Shown here: one piece after another, positions 1 to 8,384 of the stretch
Layout of the letters: every line of letters starts with the position of its first letter
Numbering within the stretch: the first letter of the stretch is position 1
From: Mangrovibacterium sp041596335
GTDB lineage: Bacteria > Bacteroidota > Bacteroidia > Bacteroidales > Prolixibacteraceae
Reading direction: 5' to 3'
Assembly (NCBI RefSeq): GCF_041596335.1
Contig: NZ_JBFHIT010000001.1
Coordinates: 186,001-250,000 of the forward strand
DNA: 64,000 bases
Made by a program: the position numbers and the translations under genes
Notes under the pieces: model-generated
What the model was told of the DNA's origin: nothing
Databases searched by the model: none
Seen by the model: only the letters and a program-made list of their open reading frames with translations

Positions 1-1950
1 TGCGACAATTCACGCGACTTGGAGATGATCCCTTCCGACCTGTCCGATTTTAATTTTTACGGTGGCTTGTATCGCTACCTGAACCTGGTTTATTTTCCCG
101 AAACCTACATCCAACAGGTTCATATCCATCCTGAAATTACGGGCAAAAAATCGGGTGAAGTGAAAGTTGAAATTAGCTTCTCGGAACCAGTAGCGGGGGA
201 TTTGACCATAACTGTAAAAAATGTACAAAACAAAACAGTTTACACAACCAAACTCAATTCAACATCTTCCAAAGTTGAACACAATTTTCAACTAAAAACG
301 ATTGATAAATGGTCAACCGATATCCCGAACTTATACAGTCTGGAAATTACAACAAACGCTGGGCAGCTTTATTCCGACAAGTTTGGGTTCCGGGAATTCA
401 AATTTGAAAAAAACGGCCCGTTCTATTTGAATGGCGAGCGCTTACTGATTCGAGGCACACACCGACATGAAGACCATGCCGGTGTAGCTGCGGCAATGAC
501 CGAAGAGATGATTCGAACCGAGATGCAGCTGATGAAAGATATGGGGGTGAATTTTATCCGTTTGGGCCATTACCAGCAGTCGCGCATTGTGCTAAATTTA
601 TGCGACAGCCTGGGCATTTTGGTGTGGGAAGAAATTCCGTGGTGCCGTGGCGGATTGGGAGGTGAAACATACAAAGAGCAGGCACGCCGGATGCTGACCA
701 ATATGGTCAACCAGCACTACAACCACCCCTCGGTAATTGTTTGGGGTCTTGGTAATGAAAACGACTGGCCCGGTGATTTCCCTGAATTTGATGAGACAAA
801 AATCCAGGAGTTTATGAAAGAGCTCCACGAACTCGCTCATAACTTGGATGCTACCCGTAAAACAGGAATCCGCCGTTGTGATTTCTGCAAACACATTGTC
901 GATGTTTATTCGCCTTCGATTTGGGCTGGCTGGTATCGCGGCATCTTTACAGAGTACAAAGAATCATCGCTCAAGGAAATGGAAAAGGTAGATCACTTTT
1001 TCCACATGGAATGGGGAGGTAGCAGTCATGCCGGACGCCATGATGAAGACCCGGACAAGGGCTTGGAGTTCATTGAAACGGGCAAAGGTACCGACGAACG
1101 CGCCGGAGATGCTTCACTGATTGGTGGAACAGCCCGCGTTTCGCGCGATGGTAACTGGTCGGAAACCTATATCTGTAACTTGTTCGACTGGCATCTGAAA
1201 GAGCAACTCACTATGCCTTGGCTAACGGGAGCGGCGCAGTGGGCTTTTAAGGATTTTTCGACTCCGGTTCGACCCGAAAACCCGATTCCCTATATGAATC
1301 AAAAAGGAGTAATCCAGCGCGATTTCACGAAAAAGGAAAGCTATTTCGTCTTTCAATCCTATTGGACCGATAAGCCAATGGTACACATCTACGGACACAA
1401 CTGGCCGGTTCGCTGGGGCAATCCGGGCGAAAAACGCATGGTAAAAGTGTATTCGAACTGCACCAAAGTTGAACTCTTCCTTAATGGGAAAAGTCTGGGA
1501 GTTAAACAGCGCGACACCGGCATTTTCCCGGCCTGCGGTCTTTTTTGGAATGTTGAATTTGAAAAAGGAGCAAATACACTTCGAGCTGTGGCAAAGGCGA
1601 ATAAACTTGAAGTGCGCGACGAAATTGAATTGATTTACCAAACAGAAAAATGGGGAACACCTGAGAGATTGATACTAAAAGAGATTGAGATAGATGAGAA
1701 TACGAGTTGGCTGGAAGTAACAGCACTGGATAAAAATGGCGTTTTATGCCTGGATGCCAACAATTTCGTTGAGTTCTCGGCAGCCGGCGACGTGGAATTA
1801 ATCCAGCACCAAGGCACGGTAACCGGTTCGCAACGGGTGGGCTTGTGCAACGGAATGGCCAAAATTAAAATTAAAAAATCTGGGTCATCATATGTCGCTT
1901 TCGTAAAATCGGAGGGTTTGAAAACCGCTGTGGTTACTCATGAAAATTAG
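1..1950 (+). CDS. GH2-family glycoside hydrolase (beta-galactosidase/glucuronidase-like), 5' truncated by window
   Basis: The reading frame is open from base 1, so the N-terminus lies outside the window. What remains has the end of a sugar-binding domain, an Ig-like domain, a TIM barrel opening with an LNGERLLIRGTHRHED stretch, and a long C-terminal extension with a second Ig-like part. The GNEND motif supplies the likely acid/base Glu (bases 757-759). The MEWGG motif, Glu at 1009-1011, is the likely nucleophile. GH2 enzymes release beta-linked sugars from polysaccharides. The exact substrate cannot be read; the fucose operon next door suggests a fucose-containing glycan, which is inference. 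It converges with fucP. Confidence 0.85.
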   Translation, partial: CDNSRDLEMIPSDLSDFNFYGGLYRYLNLVYFPETYIQQVHIHPEITGKKSGEVKVEISFSEPVAGDLTITVKNVQNKTVYTTKLNSTSSKVEHNFQLKTIDKWSTDIPNLYSLEITTNAGQLYSDKFGFREFKFEKNGPFYLNGERLLIRGTHRHEDHAGVAAAMTEEMIRTEMQLMKDMGVNFIRLGHYQQSRIVLNLCDSLGILVWEEIPWCRGGLGGETYKEQARRMLTNMVNQHYNHPSVIVWGLGNENDWPGDFPEFDETKIQEFMKELHELAHNLDATRKTGIRRCDFCKHIVDVYSPSIWAGWYRGIFTEYKESSLKEMEKVDHFFHMEWGGSSHAGRHDEDPDKGLEFIETGKGTDERAGDASLIGGTARVSRDGNWSETYICNLFDWHLKEQLTMPWLTGAAQWAFKDFSTPVRPENPIPYMNQKGVIQRDFTKKESYFVFQSYWTDKPMVHIYGHNWPVRWGNPGEKRMVKVYSNCTKVELFLNGKSLGVKQRDTGIFPACGLFWNVEFEKGANTLRAVAKANKLEVRDEIELIYQTEKWGTPERLILKEIEIDENTSWLEVTALDKNGVLCLDANNFVEFSAAGDVELIQHQGTVTGSQRVGLCNGMAKIKIKKSGSSYVAFVKSEGLKTAVVTHEN

Positions 1951-2101
1951 CATTGAGAAGGATTATCCAGTATTAACATTCAACTACTACCAGCTCCAAT
2001 AACTACCTGTTACCACAACAGCCAGAGCATACCAAGGTCTCCGTTTACCTCACTAACTTTTGTGCCTGTCTGGTTGCTTTCAAATGGGGTTGAAAAAAAA
2101 G

Positions 2102-2133
2102 AAAAGTGGCTTGCCGCAAAGGGAGCCACTTTT
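2102..2133. terminator. Bidirectional terminator between GH2 gene and fucP
   Basis: A perfect 10-bp stem, AAAAGTGGCT with AGCCACTTTT, around a 12-nt loop lies between two converging genes. Each strand has a T-run at the 3' side of the stem, so it can serve both genes. Confidence 0.7.
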
Positions 2134-2181
2134 CACCTACTAAATCATTCAAAACTAAGAAACCATATTTTCTTTATCACG

Positions 2182-3471
2182 CTAGGCGAATGCCTTATAG
2201 CTACGATAACCAAAAATTGCAATAACTACGAAGCAAATCAGCGGCAAAACGAACGAGAAGTTTACAGCCGGCAGTCCGGCAACAACGCCCATATCGATAA
2301 TTGCTCCTTGCAGCGGAGGCATTAGTGCGCCACCAACAATAGCCATTACCAGACCGGCAGCTCCGAGTGTTGCATCATCGCCAATTCCTTCGAGCGCAAT
2401 ACCGTAGATTGTAGGGAACATCAGCGACATAAACGCGGATGTCGCAATTAAGCAATACAATCCTCCAATATTCTGAATAAAAATTGTTCCTGTTATTGTC
2501 AGAATGCCTCCAATTGCAAATACAGACAAAAGCATTCGCGAATTAACATACTTCATTAGTGCCGTACTGATAAAACGACTCGCCAGGAAAATACTCATCG
2601 CGATGATATTATACCTTTGTGCTGTTGCTTTATCGATGCCCAAATTTTCAGCGTACTGGATAATGAATGTCCAGCACATGATCTGAGCCGCAACGTAGAA
2701 CACCTGAGCAATCACACCTTCACGATATACTTTCCGGTTAATCAGTCGCTTAAACACAACCAGTGGATGAACCGAATGATCAGCATTCTCTCGTGTTGGC
2801 ATCTTTGTGACTGCAAAAACAACGAACATGATCAAAATAACGATACCGATGGCCACGTATGGATTCCGAATAATCGCCAGATCGTTTGTTCGAATAATGG
2901 CTTTTTCAGCCTCACTCAACATTGGAAAAATATATTCTCCGGCAGCATTTTTCGCCTCCGACTGTAACGAAGACAAAATGTAATTCGAGGCGACAGCCAT
3001 CCCAACCAGCGAACCAATCGGATTAAACGACTGAGCCAGGTTGAGCCTGCGGGTTGAAGTTTCCGGATCTCCCATCGCCAAAATGTAGGGATTAGCCGTT
3101 GTTTCCAGGAATGCCAACCCGAAGGTGAGGATATACAAGGATATCAGAAAAAAGCCAAACACCTCGAAACGAGCCGCCGGATAAAACAACAAAGCACCCA
3201 CTGCATAGAGCAGCAATCCTACCATAATCCCTTTTTTATAGCTGTACTTTTTTACAAAAAGGGCGGCTGGAATTGCCATGGTAGTATATCCACCATAAAA
3301 GGCAAACTGCACCAAAGCAGCTTTGGCATTGGAAATCTCCATGACCGTTCTAAAGGCTGCTACCATCGGATTAGTAATATCATTGGCAAAACCCCATAGG
3401 GCGAAAACACTGGTTACCAATATAAACGGAAACAGATATTTCCGTTCGACAACTTTAGGTTTGTTCTCCAT
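2182..3471 (-). CDS. fucP: L-fucose:H+ symporter permease (MFS)
   Basis: The 429-aa product has about twelve hydrophobic segments and the FucP-type opening FPFILVTSVFALWGFANDITNP, where the Asn/Asp residues belong to the substrate site in this family. FucP-type MFS carriers import L-fucose with protons across the inner membrane. It is the last gene of a five-gene minus-strand operon, 31 bp after the alcohol dehydrogenase gene. The neighbours (mutarotase, sugar dehydrogenase, lactonase) match an oxidative fucose pathway. A related 6-deoxysugar or another hexose remains possible because this MFS family also carries glucose and galactose. Confidence 0.85.
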   Translation of the reverse strand: MENKPKVVERKYLFPFILVTSVFALWGFANDITNPMVAAFRTVMEISNAKAALVQFAFYGGYTTMAIPAALFVKKYSYKKGIMVGLLLYAVGALLFYPAARFEVFGFFLISLYILTFGLAFLETTANPYILAMGDPETSTRRLNLAQSFNPIGSLVGMAVASNYILSSLQSEAKNAAGEYIFPMLSEAEKAIIRTNDLAIIRNPYVAIGIVILIMFVVFAVTKMPTRENADHSVHPLVVFKRLINRKVYREGVIAQVFYVAAQIMCWTFIIQYAENLGIDKATAQRYNIIAMSIFLASRFISTALMKYVNSRMLLSVFAIGGILTITGTIFIQNIGGLYCLIATSAFMSLMFPTIYGIALEGIGDDATLGAAGLVMAIVGGALMPPLQGAIIDMGVVAGLPAVNFSFVLPLICFVVIAIFGYRSYKAFA

Positions 3472-3502
3472 TAGATTTAAAGATTAATCAGTTTGTTGCA
3501 AT

Positions 3503-4519
3503 TTAGAAATTAACCAGGATTTTCATCACTTTTCCAGGAGCTTCAGACCACTCTTTCATGGCTTGAGGAGCACCAGCCGGATCAACTGTTTTTGTAATCA
3601 ACAGACTGGTATCCAAATCACAATCTTTCAAATATTTAATTACCGCTTCAAAATCAGAAGGATTGGCATTGCGCGATCCCATAATTTCGAGTTCTTTCTG
3701 CACCCACTGTTTGGTTTGGAAAGCCACTTCAACTCCCGCATAACCGATACATACCACCCGTCCGGCAAATGCCACTTCTTCAATCGCCGCTTTGTAGGTA
3801 ATCGGATTTCCGGCTGCTTCAATCACAACGTTTGGTCCGTTTCCGTTAGTCAGGCATTCCAACTCTTCGTGCAAGTTTTTTTGCATGGAGTTAATTACGT
3901 AGTCGGCACCCAGTTTTTTAGCGATGGCCAATTTGGCATCGTCAATATCCACCGCAATAACGGTTGCTCCCCGCAGTTTTGCCCGCACAATAGCCCCGCT
4001 GCCAATCATTCCGCAGCCAAATACCATCACGGTGTCGATGTCGGTTACTTTGGCATTGTCAATCGCATGAAAACCAACTGTCATCGGTTCAACCAATGCC
4101 AACTGCACATCATTCAAGGCTTCATCAGCCAGTACTTTTTGCCATGGTACAGCAATATACTCAGCCATCGCACCGTCGCGCTGTACACCCAACGTTTGGT
4201 TGTAGCGACATGCGTTGAATCGTTTTTGTTTACAAGAGGTACATTGTCCACAGTTTGTATAAGGGACAACAGTCACCGGCTGCCCTGCTATAAAGTTAGC
4301 CGGCACTCCTTCGCCTATTTCGGCAATCACGGCCGATATTTCGTGACCGGGAATCCGCGGATACTGTACCAATGGATTTTTTCCCAGGTAAGTACTTAAA
4401 TCCGATCCGCAAAAACCTACATATTTTATTTTCAGAAGAATCTCACCATTGCCCACCTGTGGTTTTTCACGTTCAACCACAACCATCTCTCCTGTTTTTA
4501 TAATTTCTAAAGCTTTCAT
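3503..4519 (-). CDS. Zinc-dependent medium-chain alcohol/polyol dehydrogenase
   Basis: The 338-aa product is a medium-chain dehydrogenase. GFCGSDL carries the catalytic zinc Cys, PGHE follows, CGQCTSCKQKRFNAC is the four-Cys structural zinc loop, and VFGCGMIGSGA is the dinucleotide-binding turn. Relatives oxidise or reduce secondary alcohols of sugars (sorbitol, threonine, galactitol types). In this operon it probably acts on a fucose-pathway intermediate, perhaps in place of the usual 2-keto-3-deoxyfuconate dehydrogenase; that step is inference. It starts 3 bp after the lactonase gene ends, so the two are very likely translated together. Confidence 0.8.
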   Translation of the reverse strand: MKALEIIKTGEMVVVEREKPQVGNGEILLKIKYVGFCGSDLSTYLGKNPLVQYPRIPGHEISAVIAEIGEGVPANFIAGQPVTVVPYTNCGQCTSCKQKRFNACRYNQTLGVQRDGAMAEYIAVPWQKVLADEALNDVQLALVEPMTVGFHAIDNAKVTDIDTVMVFGCGMIGSGAIVRAKLRGATVIAVDIDDAKLAIAKKLGADYVINSMQKNLHEELECLTNGNGPNVVIEAAGNPITYKAAIEEVAFAGRVVCIGYAGVEVAFQTKQWVQKELEIMGSRNANPSDFEAVIKYLKDCDLDTSLLITKTVDPAGAPQAMKEWSEAPGKVMKILVNF

Positions 4520-4522
4520 TTT

Positions 4523-5359
4523 TTAGTCAATATTAAGTTGATAAAATTCTTTTGCATTTTTATAGTAAATCGCCTCCTGTTCGGTGGCCGACAATTGACC
4601 AAGCGTTTGTTGAACCAAATCCAACCAGTTTTTATACGAACTGGCTACCAAGCAAACAGGCCAATCGGAACCGTACATTAGCCGCGAAGGACCAAAAGCC
4701 TCCAAGACCGTATCGAAGTATGGTTTTAGTTGTTCCGTTGTCCAGCTTTTAAAATCGGCCTCGGTTACCATGCCACTAATTTTGCAACTCACATTCTCGC
4801 GTTTGGCTAATTCTTTGATGTTTTTTGCCCAGGGTTCAAGCTCATTCGCTTTAATCTTTGGCTTTGCGATATGGTCGAGCACAAAAGTTTGATCCGGATG
4901 TTGGTCAACAAACCTGATTGTATTTGGCAGTTGGTGCTCAAAAATTAAGATATCATAGGCAAGTTTAAAGCGTTTCAGCATTCTGATTCCTCGGTTAAAA
5001 TCAGCGCCAAGAATAAACTCCGGATCAGGCTCACCCTGAACAACGTGGCGCAAACTTTTCAACCAGGGATTGGCTGCATATTTTTCCAGTAAAGCTTGAA
5101 TTTCGTTACTGGCCAGCGGAAGCCAGCCTACAACTCCTTGCATAAAATCGTTCTCAGCAGCAAGCTTCAGCAGCCAGTCGGTTTCGTCTGTGCATTGCCG
5201 CGCTTGAACTGTCACAACGCCTTCCACGCCGGTGCCAACCAAGGTTGCCTTCAAATCTTCGGGCAAAAAACTTCTTCTGATTGAAGCCATTTCATCATCA
5301 ATCCAGTCGAACTCAACCGGATTGTAATTCCAATAATGGTGATGCGTATCAATGATCAT
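4523..5359 (-). CDS. Amidohydrolase, probable L-fuconolactone hydrolase
   Basis: The 278-aa protein belongs to the COG3618 amidohydrolase type. It opens with IIDTHHHYWNY, the metal-binding His cluster. It has VVTVQARQ, VLDHIAKP and a C-terminal MYGSDWPVC motif with the catalytic Asp. Characterised members open sugar lactones such as L-fucono-1,5-lactone and L-rhamnono-lactone. Placed between an aldo/keto reductase and an alcohol dehydrogenase, it would convert the lactone made by the former into L-fuconate. The 278-aa length is normal for the family. Confidence 0.85.
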   Translation of the reverse strand: MIIDTHHHYWNYNPVEFDWIDDEMASIRRSFLPEDLKATLVGTGVEGVVTVQARQCTDETDWLLKLAAENDFMQGVVGWLPLASNEIQALLEKYAANPWLKSLRHVVQGEPDPEFILGADFNRGIRMLKRFKLAYDILIFEHQLPNTIRFVDQHPDQTFVLDHIAKPKIKANELEPWAKNIKELAKRENVSCKISGMVTEADFKSWTTEQLKPYFDTVLEAFGPSRLMYGSDWPVCLVASSYKNWLDLVQQTLGQLSATEQEAIYYKNAKEFYQLNID

Positions 5360-5370
5360 GTGTGACGAAT

Positions 5371-6408
5371 TTAGAGATACGGATAAGTTGATTCGATAAT
5401 TCCTTCAGCCTTGAGTTCTTTCCAGAAATCAGCCGGAAACTCGCGATCGACAACAACTTTGTTACTTGCCATCCGCTCCGGTTTACTCGGGTTGAGGGCT
5501 ACAGCATTAATTTGTGGAGCCGATACTGCAAATTTCAAACAGGCATCACCCGGTTTTACCTGATATTTCTCGCAAACGGCGAAAAACTTTTCGCGCCAGC
5601 GGAACAATGGCTGATCCGATTCATTATCGGCACTAACCAACCGATAGTCGAAATACTCACCTCCGGTTAAAAATCCGGCGTTAAAAATGGCTGAATTAAT
5701 AATTCCAACGCCATCATTTCCAAGCTTAGTAACAAACTCAACTATTTCTTTCGGGTGATGATACAGCGTAAATTTATTGGCAAACATCACCCAATCGAAT
5801 TTAACAAACTGGTAGAGTTCTTTAATCACCAACCAATCTTTCGAGCCGATACCAACAGCAGACACCTCTCCTTTTTCCTTCAACTCAAACAGCGCTTTAT
5901 AGGCGTCAAGAATATCTTTCACCCTACGTTCACGATCGCTGGCATCCGTTGCTGCCATCAGATATTCATCCGGATCGTGTACCGATACAACCTCCGGCTT
6001 AAACTTTCCTCCCATCAATTCGCAGCCCTGGCGGTGGCATTCCAAAATGCCCTCGTAGCTAATTTTCTGAACTGCGTCGAACTTTAGATTTGCCCAGGCT
6101 CCGGGTTCAAAGGTAGGTTCTTCGGTTTCCAGCGGAACACGGTACCATCCCAGCTTATTACTGATGGTAATCTGATCCGGATTTACACCTAATTTTTCCA
6201 GGCCTTGCCCAATTACTTCAAGAGCCAATCCGGCGCCGTATTTGCCGGCACTATCAATCATCACTTTTCCTTCGGTCACCTTGAACCATTCTTGCATTAA
6301 AGCAAGCTTTTCGTCCATTGGCAATTCCCGGTACAAGTTCCCCAGGTAGCTCGTTCCATATATAATTCGGGGGCAGGAAATGCCCGTTTTTCCTAAGTAG
6401 TTTTCCAT
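5371..6408 (-). CDS. Aldo/keto reductase, probable L-fucose (D-threo-aldose) 1-dehydrogenase
   Basis: The 345-aa product is an AKR-fold enzyme. MIDSAGKYG holds the catalytic Asp and Tyr, TISNKLGW the Lys, and VSVHDPDEY the His. The C-terminal NPSKPERMASN helix region is where this fold binds NAD(P). Fucose-pathway members oxidise the C1 hydroxyl of L-fucopyranose to the lactone. The operon partners support that direction. It ends 11 bp before the lactonase gene and begins 9 bp after the mutarotase gene. Confidence 0.8.
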   Translation of the reverse strand: MENYLGKTGISCPRIIYGTSYLGNLYRELPMDEKLALMQEWFKVTEGKVMIDSAGKYGAGLALEVIGQGLEKLGVNPDQITISNKLGWYRVPLETEEPTFEPGAWANLKFDAVQKISYEGILECHRQGCELMGGKFKPEVVSVHDPDEYLMAATDASDRERRVKDILDAYKALFELKEKGEVSAVGIGSKDWLVIKELYQFVKFDWVMFANKFTLYHHPKEIVEFVTKLGNDGVGIINSAIFNAGFLTGGEYFDYRLVSADNESDQPLFRWREKFFAVCEKYQVKPGDACLKFAVSAPQINAVALNPSKPERMASNKVVVDREFPADFWKELKAEGIIESTYPYL

Positions 6409-6417
6409 TTTCTGATA

Positions 6418-6810
6418 TTAAATTTCTTTCAACTGACCGTCAATTGGCTTATATTCTGCTGTTTGATCCATCTCGTAAATCCGCTCCATCAGCTGCCATT
6501 TTTCATCGGCTGACGCGTCGGCTGAGGTGCGCTGAAAACGGGATACATAAGTCTCCCACTCCGATTGGCGCGGTTTTCCGCCAAGTTCAGTCATCGCTTT
6601 ATTGTGATCAAAATCAGCCACGGTATCCATAATCATAAAAAGCCGGTTTTCACAGATGTAGATTTCCATGTCGAGGATGCCGACATCTTTCATACCTTGA
6701 GTAATTTCCGGCCACGCCTGTCCTTTGGCATGCACCTCTTTGTATGCTTCAATCAATTGAGGATCATTTTGAAGCAAAAGTGTTTTGCAGTAGCGTTTAA
6801 ATTTCATTTT
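6418..6810 (-). CDS. L-rhamnose/L-fucose mutarotase-type protein
   Basis: The 130-aa product from the Met at 6810 is of the COG3254 mutarotase type, with KRYCKTLLL near the start, GQAWPEI, MEIYICENRLFMIMD and a C-terminal WQLMERIYEMD. These small dimeric enzymes interconvert sugar anomers and so feed the correct anomer to the dehydrogenase. An in-frame ATG at 6828 exists, but it lies inside the predicted -7 box, so translation more likely begins at 6810. It is the first gene of the fucose operon. Confidence 0.8.
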   Translation of the reverse strand, partial: KMKFKRYCKTLLLQNDPQLIEAYKEVHAKGQAWPEITQGMKDVGILDMEIYICENRLFMIMDTVADFDHNKAMTELGGKPRQSEWETYVSRFQRTSADASADEKWQLMERIYEMDQTAEYKPIDGQLKEI

Positions 6811-6827
6811 CACATTTTTTAGCGTCA

Positions 6828-6858
6828 CAAATATTACTGAATTTCAAGCATTTATCAA
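6828..6858 (-). promoter_or_regulatory. Promoter of the fucose operon
   Basis: On the minus strand TTG (6856-6858) is followed after 19 bp by TAATATTTG (6828-6836), one base longer than the Bacteroidota -7 consensus TAnnTTTG. The expected transcription start is a few bases downstream, leaving a very short leader before the ATG at 6810. Confidence 0.55.
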
Positions 6859-6892
6859 GCGTAAAAACAGACCATTATTCATGCAAAGCTTA

Positions 6893-6908
6893 CCGCAAAG
6901 CTTTGCGG
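6893..6908. promoter_or_regulatory. 16-bp palindromic operator upstream of the fucose operon
   Basis: CCGCAAAGCTTTGCGG is a perfect 16-bp palindrome ending 35 bp upstream of the -33 element. A further half copy, GCAAAGCTT, lies at 6883-6891. This is the form and position expected for a dimeric regulator of the LacI or GntR type. No regulator gene is in the window. The stretch from here to the tRNA terminator shows nothing else. Confidence 0.6.
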
Positions 6909-7189
6909 AATTAAAAAAATGTTCTACAACACGAATATCCGCCAATAACAGAACATTTGTAAGCCCGAAAACAGAAAAACAGGACTATGAGCATTGACTG
7001 ATGACAGTGAAATAAAGTGCAAAAATTACTGGCGGCGATCCAAATTGGTGGAGAGTTAAAAATGAAAGTTTTCAAATCGAATTGTGCATCCGTTGCCTCG
7101 TGATCCCAATACACGTTCCATATATTTTATCGGATAAATTTGGATCATTCCGAAAAGCGATGCAACTTTCAAACTAGTTGGTGTAAAAC

Positions 7190-7232
7190 AAAAAAAAAAG
7201 CCCGCAAATTGAATTCATTTACGAGCTTTTTT
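7190..7232 (-). terminator. Terminator of tRNA-Pro
   Basis: The bases 7200-7226 form a 10-bp stem with G-U pairs around GAATTC. It is flanked by a T-run on either strand: nine T on minus, six on plus. It starts 21 bp after the tRNA and would end its transcript; it can also work from the other side. Confidence 0.75.
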
Positions 7233-7253
7233 AACCTATCGGTTTTCAATCTG

Positions 7254-7326
7254 TCGGGATGATCCGACTCGAACGGACGACCCCCACGTCCCGAACGTGG
7301 TACGCTACCAACTGCGCTACATCCCG
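7254..7326 (-). tRNA. tRNA-Pro (anticodon CGG)
   Basis: The 73-nt gene reads CGGGATG at its 5' end, paired with CATCCCG plus discriminator A. The anticodon arm is CCACG-TTCGGGA-CGTGG, giving anticodon CGG, which reads proline codon CCG. The T-arm has GTTCGAGTC. CCA is not encoded. Confidence 0.95.
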
Positions 7327-7342
7327 ATTACTTTACGGCATG

Positions 7343-7350
7343 CAAAAATA
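7343..7350 (-). promoter_or_regulatory. -7 box of tRNA-Pro promoter
   Basis: TATTTTTG matches TAnnTTTG exactly and lies 17 bp upstream of the tRNA 5' end. I see no TTG at the -33 spacing. Confidence 0.45.
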
Positions 7351-7949
7351 ATATTTTCATTGAAAAGATGTAAAACCAGAAGTATTTTATTTCACAAAAA
7401 AAATGAACATCTGATTACTTCGTGTTCGGTTTAAAAACATCCTATTTGAAACCATCAGTCTCTGGCAGTTTCGACAAGTTTTGATTAAGAACATGTAGCT
7501 CAGGCTATTTTTTTTGAAATTATTCCATCAATAATTTATAACTTATATGGAACGTAACCAACGCAAAACAACCAACCGGTTGTGAGCCAGACTTCACCCA
7601 TTCAAACTCTTACGATCCCTTAATAAGGGGGACTTTTTAGCGCCAGCTTACAAATTTCAGAAAATACGATTATAAAGAAATTGGCATGAATATCCGCAGC
7701 CCTAATCCTACTTCATTCGCTAACCTGCGCCGCATCATTAGAAAATCAGTCCCAAGTTGAAGTCGGGAAAGTTAGGATGCACGTTGAAATTGGTAACCAC
7801 CAACGTAAAATCCACGAATGCTCCCCACTTCCGACCTCTGAAAGAATCATTCAAACGAATGACCACTTGACAGATTGATGACAGAAAAGATTCAGTTTCT
7901 GGTGTCATTTCAACAAAGCTTGTTTCAAAAAACGAATCAAATAAGACCG
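7351..7949. other. Intergenic region without a supported gene
   Basis: AT-rich sequence between the tRNA promoter and the small envelope protein gene. Stops are frequent in all frames. I see no RNA gene or clear repeat. Confidence 0.5.
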
Positions 7950-8384
7950 ATGAAATTCATATACTTTACCTTACTCTTTTCGTTCTGTATTATAGTTCAA
8001 ACCAACGCACAAACAGAAATTTTGCTCCCGGGAAAAATCAAGAAAAACACGAGTTCGGATACACTTTGCATCGTCCCCCAATTTCAGCTAAAGCAACTAC
8101 TTCGTAATGCTGTTCAGAATGATTTGGACAAGGAACGTATCAAGCTCATCCAGCAACGACTAGCGATCGAAAATGAAAAGGCATTTTCAACCGATAGTGC
8201 CACTCAACTAATAAAATTAGAAGCCCGCTACTGGCGCGACCAGTTGAAACGGAAGGACGAACGGCTGGAAAGGCAAGAATTGGAAAACCTTATTCTGATG
8301 GATCAAAAAAGTCGTATCCGCCAAACGCGAATTTACTATCTCATTGGGGGATTTTTAGCCGGTGCCGCTATTGTATCATTCTGA
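7950..8384 (+). CDS. Small exported, coiled-coil, C-terminally membrane-anchored protein
   Basis: I do not recognise this 144-aa protein. The Met at 7950 starts a clear signal peptide (MKFIYFTLLFSFCIIVQTNA, cut likely before QTE). A charged, probably coiled-coil segment follows, rich in KERIKLIQQRL-type heptads. A C-terminal hydrophobic segment (IYYLIGGFLAGAAIVSF) ends the protein. An upstream Met at 7875 would bury the signal peptide and is less likely. The gene converges with and overlaps the dehydrogenase gene by 9 bp. Confidence 0.6.
   Translation: MKFIYFTLLFSFCIIVQTNAQTEILLPGKIKKNTSSDTLCIVPQFQLKQLLRNAVQNDLDKERIKLIQQRLAIENEKAFSTDSATQLIKLEARYWRDQLKRKDERLERQELENLILMDQKSRIRQTRIYYLIGGFLAGAAIVSF

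Noticed and set aside
3563..4399. Plus-strand frame of 278 codons
   Set aside because: Antisense to the zinc dehydrogenase; low-complexity His/Phe-rich translation.
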